Below, one piece after another: positions 8,571 through 16,794 of a DNA stretch of 64,000 nt. This DNA comes from an uncultured Flavobacteriales bacterium. Lineage in GTDB: Bacteria > Bacteroidota > Bacteroidia > Flavobacteriales_D > Crocinitomicaceae. A model generated the notes under the pieces. It had not been told where the DNA came from and did no database searches. It saw nothing but the letters and a program-made list of their open reading frames with translations. Where the stretch lies: positions 16,996 to 80,995 of the forward strand of contig CAJXCU010000002.1 in assembly GCA_913051935.1 (NCBI GenBank), written 5' to 3'. Each line of letters starts with the position of its first letter. Within the stretch, counting starts at the first letter, position 1. A program made the position numbers and the translations under genes.

Positions 8571-9461
8571 TCAGTCCTCATTTTTTACGATATGGTTCAT
8601 TGCAGAATCAAAATCGGGAAAAAGAAACTCAAAACCGTTTTCCTTTATCTTTTTATTTGAAACTTTCAAGCTCTCTGTAAGCATCGTTGACATTTCACCT
8701 AGAAAAAATGATAAAACAGTTTTCGGAATAGCTGGGAAGAAGAATGGCTTTCTCATTTTTTTCGATATAGTTTTCATAAATTCCTCATTCGAAATATATC
8801 CATTCGCTGCATTAAATGTTCCTTCTTTTTGATGTTCGATACAATAAACAAACATTCTACATAAATCTTTTATATGAATCCATGGGAGGTATTGCTGTCC
8901 TGTACCTAGGGGTGACCCTAAGCCAAATTTTACGGGCTTCATTATTTTTTCGAGTGCCCCACCTTTTTTATCTACAACCAATGCAATTCTAAGTATGGCA
9001 ACAGGACAGATTTCTTTAAAGTCATTACTAGCAATTTCCCATTCCTTGACCAATTCAGATAAAAAATCACTGCCATATTGATCGGATTCTGTTTTCTCAA
9101 TTTGTGTGTTATAACCGTAACAATTTATTCCTGAAGCACTTATAAAATAGTTCAACTTTGGCATGGTTGCCGCTGTTCGTTTCAAAAACTGTATTGAATT
9201 AACACGAGAGTTGAGAAGCTCTGTTTTTCTTTTTTTAGTCCATTTTTGAGATGCAATATTTGCTCCAGCTAGATTGATAATAACCTCTATCTTGTGTAGG
9301 TGCTTTCCTTCAATACTCTGTTTTTCTGGATTCCAATAAATGTGACCTTTTCTCTTGGGGCGCCTAGTTAGTTTAAAGACAGTATGGCCTTGTCTTTTGA
9401 GCATTTTTCCCAACGACTTTCCTACTAGGCCTCTACCTCCTGAAATAAGGAATGTTGTCAT
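8571..9461 (-). CDS. TIGR01777-family NAD(P)-dependent epimerase/oxidoreductase (SDR39U1-like)
   Basis: The 296-residue extended SDR protein starts with the nucleotide-binding glycine motif (ISGGRGLVGKSLG). It contains the family signatures INLAGANIA, SASGINCYGY and LPWIHIKDLCRMF. The C-terminal part matches the DUF1731 end of TIGR01777 proteins (NEEFMKTISKKMRKP). The physiological substrate of this family is not established. The ATG at 9461 is preceded by TATTTTG and 5 nt, a near match to the leaderless promoter pattern. It diverges from the S41 peptidase gene across 144 bp. Confidence 0.88.
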   Translation of the reverse strand: MTTFLISGGRGLVGKSLGKMLKRQGHTVFKLTRRPKRKGHIYWNPEKQSIEGKHLHKIEVIINLAGANIASQKWTKKRKTELLNSRVNSIQFLKRTAATMPKLNYFISASGINCYGYNTQIEKTESDQYGSDFLSELVKEWEIASNDFKEICPVAILRIALVVDKKGGALEKIMKPVKFGLGSPLGTGQQYLPWIHIKDLCRMFVYCIEHQKEGTFNAANGYISNEEFMKTISKKMRKPFFFPAIPKTVLSFFLGEMSTMLTESLKVSNKKIKENGFEFLFPDFDSAMNHIVKNED

Positions 9462-9605
9462 TCAATCAAAATATTTAGCGATAGAACGCGTATTATTTCC
9501 TTGGTCATCATTGAATTATAAAATTAACACAATTGGAATATTTTTCGTTTTTAAATGGCACTAATATTCAGGTTATAATGTAATTTAGAAAAAGAATACA
9601 ATCCA

Positions 9606-11063
9606 TTGAAGGCGTTCTTATTTATATTCCTATTTTCTTTCGAATTTATCTCATTCGGACAATCGACTTTTTTGCGCGGAGCATTTGATGAAAAAACAAG
9701 CGATTTATGCGACTCACTGCAGGTCAAAGACATGGTTAATGATTTAGTTCAGTTGAAGGAAGTAATTTTGCAAACACACCCTGACCCCTTTTATAATTGT
9801 TCAGATAGCGCATTTAATGTAGCGTATCATCGTACCTTGGATTTAGTCCAACACCCCAAAACTGTCCTGCAATTTGCACAAATCATAAATTCATTTACGA
9901 GGGTTCTTAAGGATTCGCATACAGCATTAAATCCTAAAGAGTTGCTACGTTTAGGCCCTAAAAAAAGAAGGGTAGCTCCGTTTTATTTAAAAGCCATTAA
10001 CGAAAAGTTTTATTTGACCAAAATTTTGAATAATGCTGTTCCTGTAGGAGCAGAGGTCCTTTGGTTAAACAACCAAACTGTCAAGGAACTATATTTTTTG
10101 ACAGAAACATTGGCGCCGATTGAGGGAGGTTCGATATCTGCACGTGAGGAGCTTATCACAATCATGATGGGGCTTGTTTTTAATTTATTCAATGAAACTC
10201 CTTATCGAGAGGTTGAGATGACTTATGTATATTCCGGAGATACGCTTAGTCGAGTTATTCCGTCTATTAGGCTAGATCGATATTTTGGGAATAATAGTTG
10301 GAATACTAAAAATGATTTGGAATTTAGAATTTCCGATGGTTTGGCCTATTTAGGTCTGAAGTCATTTGAATCTCGTAGGGAAAGAAGGTATAAAAGAGGG
10401 ATTAATTCCTTTTTTAAAAAAGTAGAGCGAAAGGACATTCCCCATGTTGTTTTGGATGTAAGAGGTAATAGGGGAGGTTACGTCCTTTTGTTGGAGCACA
10501 TATTAAGCTACTTGAACACAAAAGGAAAAACGTATGACTTAAACTACCTATATAAAAGAAGTGAGCTCGATCGTTTTGAAACTCTATCTAGATTAAAAAA
10601 GATAGATTTTGTGAAGAAAGCAATGAGGGTATACCCTGATGGGATGATTAGCAAAGAGTATGATTTTTATAAAAGCGCGATGGGCTCAATGAGCTCTATT
10701 TTATATCAAAAGCAGCTCAGAAACCCCTTAAATATAACCTATATCGGAAAATGTACTTTACTTACAAATGGACTTTCTATGTCTGCATCTGTGCTACTTG
10801 CTTCATGGTTTAAGCAGCAACATAGAGGAGAATTAGTAGGCACACCATGTTTCGGGTCAATGCAGGGAACGCATGGCAACGCAGCAAGGGTGATATTGGA
10901 AAATTCAAGAATTCCAATAACCATTTCTACATTGAAGCTTAGCTCGGCTGAGCAGGGTTTAATCGAAATCACACCAGACAAATTGATTCAATATACTGTT
11001 GATGATCTAATTTTAAAAAGCGACCCTTTTATGAATTATCTCAAGGGGCCAAAAAAGGAGTAA
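9606..11063 (+). CDS. Secreted S41-family peptidase (TTG start)
   Basis: The 485-residue protein has a signal peptide (hydrophobic to about residue 17, then FGQS) and no other membrane segment. The C-terminal half has the S41/CtpA-type core: the strand VLDVRGNRGGYVLL and the nucleophile region TNGLSMSAS with candidate catalytic serines at 391-395. A clear PDZ domain is not obvious, so it resembles the PDZ-less, tricorn/IRBP-like branch common in Bacteroidota. The only start that gives a complete signal peptide is TTG at 9606. Its 3' end overlaps the convergent DUF389 gene by 23 bp. Confidence 0.82.
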   Translation: MKAFLFIFLFSFEFISFGQSTFLRGAFDEKTSDLCDSLQVKDMVNDLVQLKEVILQTHPDPFYNCSDSAFNVAYHRTLDLVQHPKTVLQFAQIINSFTRVLKDSHTALNPKELLRLGPKKRRVAPFYLKAINEKFYLTKILNNAVPVGAEVLWLNNQTVKELYFLTETLAPIEGGSISAREELITIMMGLVFNLFNETPYREVEMTYVYSGDTLSRVIPSIRLDRYFGNNSWNTKNDLEFRISDGLAYLGLKSFESRRERRYKRGINSFFKKVERKDIPHVVLDVRGNRGGYVLLLEHILSYLNTKGKTYDLNYLYKRSELDRFETLSRLKKIDFVKKAMRVYPDGMISKEYDFYKSAMGSMSSILYQKQLRNPLNITYIGKCTLLTNGLSMSASVLLASWFKQQHRGELVGTPCFGSMQGTHGNAARVILENSRIPITISTLKLSSAEQGLIEITPDKLIQYTVDDLILKSDPFMNYLKGPKKE

Positions 11064-12423
11064 TTATATCTGATGTTGGCGGTGTTATTACTTTATAGTG
11101 GATATAAAGATTTTTATTTCCAACACGCTCTTGAAGCCATGAAAGGATTCTTATTTCATCCTCCTCATTTAGAACCTGTTGAAGTTTGATATGAACTAAC
11201 CAAACTTCTAGATTAGAGGAGTCTTTAAACTCAATGCTAGGTTGCATAGATAGTGAAATTACCGACTGGTATTGGGCTTTTAACTCTTTAAATATCTTAC
11301 CACTTACAATATCTATCTCTTGAATACTATCTAATGTTTGATTCGCTTTGTCAAGCTTTTCCTCCATATCTTGAATTTTTTGCTCTTTTGATAGTAGTTC
11401 AGCAGCCAAAGGATTGATTTCATCTTCCTCTTTTTTACCAAATCCAATTTGGATATCCAATTTGGTCTCCTCAAGATCGAAGTCAATTAAGTTCTTCTCA
11501 AGGGAATTTATTTCTTCTTTTGAAATATTTTCACCTCCATAAATAAGTGTAATAATTTCCTCTGATGCATCGATCTCATTATCAAGCAAAAAGCTATTTT
11601 TTGTTGGATGTTTGGCAATTTCACTCTTCACAAATCGTATGGCCTTCTGCATGTATCGATCCTGCTGAACCATGGTATAACCAAAATAAATACTTGGCAC
11701 AATGGTTAAGACTGTAATGAATAAAATAATTCTATTTGTTCGTTTGGAAAGTTTCTCATCGAGCTGCTGCTTTTGGGGGAATTTTAATAGCCGCGCTGTT
11801 AGCAAGGTAGCCAACGAAATAAATACGGTGTTGATAAAAAACAAGTAAAATGCTCCAAAGAAAAAACTCCACTGTAATGTTGCCAGTCCATACCCAGCCG
11901 TACACAACGGGGGCATCAAGGCAGTTGCAATGGCAACTCCAGGGATAACATTACCTTTCATTTTGCTCGCAATCGCTACAATCCCTGCAAGCCCACCGAA
12001 AAAAGCAATGAGAACATCGTAAATATTAGGCGAAGTCCTCGATAACATTTCGGTTTGTGCGATATGGATTGGGGTCAGTGCAAAGTAAAGTGTAGATGCA
12101 ACGAGTGCCACGATACCGGCAAATAAGTAGTTGTAAAGCGCCTTTTTTAGCAAGCCAATATCTGAGGTTGCTATCCCAAATCCTAGACCGATGATTGGAC
12201 CCATAAGAGGTGAAACAAGCATGGCACCAATGACAACGGCAGTAGAATTTACATTCAATCCTAAAGAACAGATTAAAATGGCAAATACTAAAATCCATAG
12301 GTTGGTTCCCTTGAAGACGACACCATTGTCAATATTTTCTGCAATTACATTAAAATCTTCTTTCTCCTGATTCAAGCGAAAGCTATCAACCATATTTGTT
12401 ATGAAGCTAAAAATTCTTTGCAT
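11041..12423 (-). CDS. DUF389 family membrane protein
   Basis: The 460-residue protein has a DUF389 core with several membrane helices (residues about 45-250). The signature phrases are NSTAVVIGAMLVSPLMGPIIGLGFG and AIATALMPPLCTAGYGLA, written here only as family markers. A long soluble C-terminal region follows with a coiled-coil-like stretch (about 345-385, EQKIQDMEEKLDKANQTL). DUF389 proteins are uncharacterised, and the tail may be a periplasmic or cytoplasmic regulatory extension. The last 23 bp overlap the end of the convergent S41 gene. A 62-bp region separates it from yqaA. Confidence 0.85.
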   Translation of the reverse strand: MQRIFSFITNMVDSFRLNQEKEDFNVIAENIDNGVVFKGTNLWILVFAILICSLGLNVNSTAVVIGAMLVSPLMGPIIGLGFGIATSDIGLLKKALYNYLFAGIVALVASTLYFALTPIHIAQTEMLSRTSPNIYDVLIAFFGGLAGIVAIASKMKGNVIPGVAIATALMPPLCTAGYGLATLQWSFFFGAFYLFFINTVFISLATLLTARLLKFPQKQQLDEKLSKRTNRIILFITVLTIVPSIYFGYTMVQQDRYMQKAIRFVKSEIAKHPTKNSFLLDNEIDASEEIITLIYGGENISKEEINSLEKNLIDFDLEETKLDIQIGFGKKEEDEINPLAAELLSKEQKIQDMEEKLDKANQTLDSIQEIDIVSGKIFKELKAQYQSVISLSMQPSIEFKDSSNLEVWLVHIKLQQVLNEEDEIRILSWLQERVGNKNLYIHYKVITPPTSDIITPFLAP

Positions 12424-12495
12424 AAATTCTTTTATTGAACAGGCGACGGCTCAAGTTACTAACTAATCTACGGTAATTTTGAAAAATTGTTGCTT

Positions 12496-12930
12496 CTAAA
12501 ACCATCCTAGCTTAAACAAGAGTATGATGACGAGGTAGCGTAAAAATTTACCAATGAATATAAATATGAAGCTTGGAACCCAAGGCGACCTAAAAAAACC
12601 TAGTGCAGTAGCCATTACATCTCCAATAAAGGGGAGCCAACTTAGAAGTCCAAGCCAATGCCCGTATCGCTGAACCTTATACTTCCAGCTTAAGATTTTA
12701 TCTTGCGAAATTTTTAAACGCTTTAACCATTCAGGATTGCCTAGACGGCCTATAAAGTAGTTTAACCATCCTCCTGCTGCATTTCCGACGGATGCATATA
12801 ACAGACTCATTAAGGGATCGTATCTTAGAACAAGCATACTCACCAAAAAAACTTCCGAGGTTATTGGTAAGAAAGTTGCTGCCAAGAAACTAGTCAGCAG
12901 TAAGCCAAGGTATCCAATTTCAAACTCCAT
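12496..12930 (-). CDS. YqaA-family membrane protein (DedA/VTT-like)
   Basis: The 144-residue protein has four or five hydrophobic segments. It carries the YqaA hallmarks SFLAATFLPITSEV near the start, NAAGGWLNYFIGR in the middle and SWLPFIGDVMATALGFFR before the last helix. It is related to DedA/VTT proteins, some of which handle lipid flipping, but YqaA itself lacks a firm function. I use the ATG at 12930; a TTG lies directly before it. A strong hairpin with a T-run ends immediately upstream of this ATG, which leaves no room for a separate promoter after it. Confidence 0.85.
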   Translation of the reverse strand: MEFEIGYLGLLLTSFLAATFLPITSEVFLVSMLVLRYDPLMSLLYASVGNAAGGWLNYFIGRLGNPEWLKRLKISQDKILSWKYKVQRYGHWLGLLSWLPFIGDVMATALGFFRSPWVPSFIFIFIGKFLRYLVIILLFKLGWF

Positions 12931-12936
12931 CAAAAA

Positions 12937-12956
12937 AAGCCGGCATATGCCGGCTT
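12937..12956 (-). terminator. Rho-independent terminator: perfect 20-bp palindrome with T-run
   Basis: The GC-rich self-complementary stem (core GCCGGC/GCCGGC) is followed on the minus strand by seven T, two of which belong to the stem end. It lies 22 bp past the stop of the 604-residue T9SS protein and ends at the yqaA start codon. Confidence 0.85.
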
Positions 12957-12978
12957 AAATAGTTGTTATTTTTTTCGA

Positions 12979-14793
12979 TTATTGAACAATCATTTTTCTT
13001 GAGAATGATGTTGTTCCGCTTGATAAAGTTACTGTGTAAATACCCGAAGAAAGTTGCTTTGCGTCAAGGAGGATTTTATTTTCTCCTTGATTTAGACTCC
13101 TAATTTCTGAGCCCACAAGTTTACCTGAAAGGTCTGTAATGTCCATAGTCATGTTTTGTGCGTTATTCATGAACACATTTAATTGACCTTGTTCAGAGAT
13201 AGGATTTGGGAATACATTACCAGCAGCAAATTCGGCTTTATCCTCTTCTATTCCAATCGTCTCATCAAAATTCAACCTTACATAAGGTGTTCCAGTTTGG
13301 TAATACCATGTGTTATCTGCAAGATCTAAAAAGAAGGATGTTTGCGGTTCTGAGCTTCCCGCTGTTGAAACACGAAAGCCTTCATCATAAGAACCAACAA
13401 CTGCGAGGTAGGTGGTATTTGCAATCACATTGATTGGACTCAGAAATGGAACTGTGAGGCTCGTGTTTTGCATTTGCTGAGTGAGCGTCAATATATCAGA
13501 TTCTACTTCATATACAAAGTCACCAGTCGTAACGTCAACCGAGTAGAGTTTTACATAAAACTCTGTTCCAACCTGAGCGCCATTTGTCCCACCAGGAATT
13601 CTTACATCGATTGCTTTCAGTGTCTGGTCAGCCCAAACGTCAAATAGATTACCTGATTCGAACCCGTCTGCTCCATTGGTCGTACTCCCTCCTGGAGATC
13701 CGTTGTCACGCGCATATATATAGTCACCAACAGAGAAGCTGATATCATCTATTTCGTTGTTTCCTGGTACATCATCCGTGGAGTCAGCACTAATGGTTTG
13801 CACGATATCATAAGTGCCATTTGCATCAGGTGTGAATTGCGTATTTAGCGCCAACAATGCAGTATCTAGGGCTTCAATCTGAGCAGCATCACTCGAACCT
13901 GTAAAGGCACCGCTATTGACATCTGCATTTAAGACTACATTCGTTTGTGTATTTACTCCACCATTAAATACGGCGACTTCAAAATCTATTGGCGCAACTT
14001 GGGTAAGAGGAATTTGATAGTAATGTAGCCCCTCGGTTCCCCAATATGTTTCTGTGATTTCAAGGTCATTTCCTGGATTAGTAACCAAACGAATATCGTC
14101 AATGTACCAGCCGTAGGTAACCCATACATTAGGGTTTTCTGCTGCTGCCGGGAAATTGGTGGTCCAGCTGAACTGGATCCAAATTGGAGCGCTATTCGTA
14201 TCTAAAATGGTTGCTAAATTAATTTGTTTTAGGTCTGGGTTGTCGTAAGCCGAGCCTCCTGATGCGGATAAAACTGGTATATCATTGTTGTTACCTATTG
14301 GTGTAAAAACAAGTCCATCTGTGCTAATTGAAATTTGCTGAAGGTCATTGAACCTTGCACCAAATTGTTCAAATTCCAATGTAATTTCGTTCGTACCAGC
14401 CAAGGCAATTACGTCAATTGGATTTGCAGTGGTCATCGTATACACTACATCCAAGGCCTGTGTTTCAGCGAAAGGGTCACCATTAACCAACTCTGCATAA
14501 TTCCCTCCTGACGTGGAGTTGATACCATTTGATGAATACCACCCGTCAGAAACTGCGTTGATATTCCAACCATAGTCAACGCCTTGCTGACCACTATTGT
14601 CAAGAGTCCATGTGGCTTCGTCTGAGAAATCATCAGACCAAATAGTGATTCCTTCCTCTTTTAGGTGTTGAATGTTTAACGCTGGTTTTTCTGTTCCAAT
14701 GAGCTCATTAAGCGTAGCTATGCGTGGTGCCTTTTGCGACCAGGTAATACCTGCTGATAGAATCAAGCAGGTGATAAGTAGTAGTTTTTTCAT
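12979..14793 (-). CDS. Secreted T9SS cargo protein, 604 aa
   Basis: The protein has a signal peptide (hydrophobic residues 4-17, ending TWSQ) and a C-terminal type A sorting domain (about residues 530-604, VFPNPISEQGQL through KMIVQ). It should therefore be exported by the T9SS and anchored or released at the surface. The middle has a jelly-roll/MAM-like stretch (residues 50-240, WSDDFSDEATWTLDN, WYIDDIRL) of the kind seen in adhesins and cell-surface proteases, but no protease motif is visible. Function is unknown beyond export. A strong terminator follows it. Confidence 0.85.
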   Translation of the reverse strand: MKKLLLITCLILSAGITWSQKAPRIATLNELIGTEKPALNIQHLKEEGITIWSDDFSDEATWTLDNSGQQGVDYGWNINAVSDGWYSSNGINSTSGGNYAELVNGDPFAETQALDVVYTMTTANPIDVIALAGTNEITLEFEQFGARFNDLQQISISTDGLVFTPIGNNNDIPVLSASGGSAYDNPDLKQINLATILDTNSAPIWIQFSWTTNFPAAAENPNVWVTYGWYIDDIRLVTNPGNDLEITETYWGTEGLHYYQIPLTQVAPIDFEVAVFNGGVNTQTNVVLNADVNSGAFTGSSDAAQIEALDTALLALNTQFTPDANGTYDIVQTISADSTDDVPGNNEIDDISFSVGDYIYARDNGSPGGSTTNGADGFESGNLFDVWADQTLKAIDVRIPGGTNGAQVGTEFYVKLYSVDVTTGDFVYEVESDILTLTQQMQNTSLTVPFLSPINVIANTTYLAVVGSYDEGFRVSTAGSSEPQTSFFLDLADNTWYYQTGTPYVRLNFDETIGIEEDKAEFAAGNVFPNPISEQGQLNVFMNNAQNMTMDITDLSGKLVGSEIRSLNQGENKILLDAKQLSSGIYTVTLSSGTTSFSRKMIVQ

Positions 14794-14836
14794 ATAATTA
14801 ATTTATTGCATTAAATATACAAAACTCTTAACATAA

Positions 14837-15613
14837 CTAGCGGTCTTCAAGAAAAGGAAGTTTTTCTCTTAGATTTAAAAGTATTTGTGGTGAAAGTCGC
14901 CCATTTATTATTCCTTCTGTATATTTTTCAAATGTTGGATTTTGAATGATCCCATTTGGATCAATAATCAGACTGTTCCCATTGTATTCAATATTATTTC
15001 CATCTATACCTACTCGATTACATGCAACAACATAGCACTGATTTTCAATGGCTCTTGCTTTTAGTAATGATACCCAGTGTTGGATTCTTTTTTTGGGCCA
15101 GTTGGCAACATAAAGTAACACGTCACTTTTTGCAATTCCATTTGCATCGAGTTGATTTCTTGTTAATTCAGGGAATCTAAGGTCATAGCATATTTGTAAG
15201 TTCAACTTCCACCCTTTAAAGTCAACGATTACCTCATTTTTTCCGGGTGTAAAAGAATCCGTTTCACCACCTAGCCCAAAGCATTTCCGCTTGTCATAAA
15301 AGTTGTTTTCTCCATTGTAAATAAAAACACCTCTATTGAAAATGCGCTTGTTTTCCTCAATGATCAAGCTCGTATAAATTGCACATTGAAGCTCCTTACT
15401 CAGGGAGTGCAGAAAATCAAGCCCTATTGAATGTTGGGTTTTTTCAGAATGCGTTTTATGGTTCATGGTAAATCCAGTATGAAACATTTCGGGGAGCAGA
15501 AGAAGGTCAACGGAACCTTTATTTGGTGAAAGATGCTTTATTTTAGAGAAGTTTTTTTGCTTGTCTTCCCAGGCCTGATCAAATTGTAATATACCTATAT
15601 TTAAATCTTGCAT
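14837..15613 (-). CDS. Carbon-nitrogen hydrolase, omega-amidase (Nit2/YafV-like)
   Basis: The 258-residue nitrilase-superfamily enzyme has the catalytic Glu-Lys-Cys triad visible as E42 (LLLPEMF), K108 (YDKRK) and C142 (QICYDLRFPE). The RFPE ending and overall length match YafV/Nit2-type omega-amidases, which hydrolyse 2-oxoglutaramate and 2-oxosuccinamate. The gene overlaps the upstream aminotransferase by 13 bp. This pairing fits the glutamine transaminase-omega-amidase route, in which the amidase makes transamination of the methionine keto acid irreversible. Substrate assignment is by family and context. Confidence 0.88.
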   Translation of the reverse strand: MQDLNIGILQFDQAWEDKQKNFSKIKHLSPNKGSVDLLLLPEMFHTGFTMNHKTHSEKTQHSIGLDFLHSLSKELQCAIYTSLIIEENKRIFNRGVFIYNGENNFYDKRKCFGLGGETDSFTPGKNEVIVDFKGWKLNLQICYDLRFPELTRNQLDANGIAKSDVLLYVANWPKKRIQHWVSLLKARAIENQCYVVACNRVGIDGNNIEYNGNSLIIDPNGIIQNPTFEKYTEGIINGRLSPQILLNLREKLPFLEDR

Positions 15614-16728
15614 AAAAGCTCTGTTGCTTTTGTTAATGTTTCATTTTCCTTGGCAAAGCAGAATCTTACTACCTTTCTTTTTTCTTTGTGTGCACTGAAA
15701 ACCGATATGGGAATTGCGGCGAGTTTGAATTCTTCTACGAGCTGAAGGCAGAAATTAACATCAGATTCTTGAGAATGATTTGAATACGAGGCAAGTTGAA
15801 AGTACGTACCTTCACAGGGCAATAATTTAAATTTACTTTTTTGCATTCCTGCTCTAAACAGGTCTCTTTTTTGACGATAAAAACTACTTAATTCTTTCAC
15901 ATTTTGCTCCTTCAAATATTCCGCAAGAACATGTTGGCTTAGACTATTTACGGTGAAAACAAGATATTGATGCACTTTTTTCAGTTCGTTCATAAGGTTT
16001 TCAGGGGCAACAACATAGCCCACTTTCCAACCTGTAATATGTAAACTTTTACCAAAAGAGGATACAATGATGGTTTTGGCATGTAATGCCTCAAACAAAT
16101 TGGCAGATTCGTGCCTAGATTCAAATGTAATATGCTCGTAAACCTCATCGGATAGGTGATATAGTTTTGGATTACTAAGCAATAGCTCAGATAGTTCTTG
16201 CAAGTCAGATTTGCTCCATATCCGACCCGACGGGTTATGCGGGTTATTCGTGATAATCAGTTTGGTTTTTTCATTCACAGCATCCTTAATTAAATTCCAA
16301 TCGGGGAGAAATTCTTTATTTAAGGGTATTCGAACAGGAACACCCTGACTGAGAGTGATAGGCATAATATAACAATCATAACTTGGATCAAGAATGAGCA
16401 CTTCATCACCGGGCTTAACCAAGGCCTGAATACATGTAAAAATCCCTTGCGTTGCTCCTGCAGTAATTAAAATCTCTTTATGTGGATTTAGTTCTCGTCT
16501 GTAGGATTCGTAGACTAAATTAGAGGTTTCTTCGAGCAACTTTGGTTCTCCTGCCATTGGAGAATATTGATGAACGCTACCTTTACTTACTTTTTCAATA
16601 AGTGATATAAGAGTAGGATCTATTTCGAAATCTGGAAAGCCTTGCGATAGATTTATTGCCTTGTGTTTTCGTGCAAGATGTGACATCGTTGAAAAAATAC
16701 TTACGGGGACATCGGGAAGTTTAAACAT
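15601..16728 (-). CDS. Methionine/glutamine-type PLP aminotransferase (YbdL/KAT-like)
   Basis: The 375-residue fold-type I aminotransferase has NNPHNPSG at 161-168, the PLP-contacting SDEVYEH at 193-199 and the Schiff-base lysine K227 in SSFGKSLHITGWK. This form of the lysine region is typical of the YbdL/kynurenine aminotransferase group, which uses methionine and glutamine. The omega-amidase gene follows with a 13-bp overlap, supporting a role in methionine keto-acid salvage. A one-mismatch -7 box (TATTTTCG) lies 4 nt before the ATG. The gene lies just downstream of the terminator of the 1377-residue protein. Confidence 0.88.
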   Translation of the reverse strand: MFKLPDVPVSIFSTMSHLARKHKAINLSQGFPDFEIDPTLISLIEKVSKGSVHQYSPMAGEPKLLEETSNLVYESYRRELNPHKEILITAGATQGIFTCIQALVKPGDEVLILDPSYDCYIMPITLSQGVPVRIPLNKEFLPDWNLIKDAVNEKTKLIITNNPHNPSGRIWSKSDLQELSELLLSNPKLYHLSDEVYEHITFESRHESANLFEALHAKTIIVSSFGKSLHITGWKVGYVVAPENLMNELKKVHQYLVFTVNSLSQHVLAEYLKEQNVKELSSFYRQKRDLFRAGMQKSKFKLLPCEGTYFQLASYSNHSQESDVNFCLQLVEEFKLAAIPISVFSAHKEKRKVVRFCFAKENETLTKATELLCKI

Positions 16729-16732
16729 ATAC

Positions 16733-16740
16733 CGAAAATA
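16733..16740 (-). promoter_or_regulatory. -7 box TATTTTCG (one mismatch), leaderless spacing, aminotransferase
   Basis: The box differs from TAnnTTTG at one base and ends 4 nt before the ATG at 16728. It sits between the upstream terminator and the gene, as expected for a new transcription unit. Confidence 0.4.
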
Positions 16741-16751
16741 TGAAAATAAAA

Positions 16752-16775
16752 AAAGGGAGGCCGAAGCCTCCCTTT
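16752..16775 (-). terminator. Rho-independent terminator with UUCG tetraloop
   Basis: A 10-bp stem (AAAGGGAGGC on one arm) closes a loop that reads TTCG on the minus strand between C and G, the stable C(UUCG)G tetraloop. A run of T follows on the minus strand. It terminates the 1377-residue T9SS gene, whose stop is 20 bp upstream. Confidence 0.9.
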
Positions 16776-16794
16776 AATTTAATGAATATCGCGA

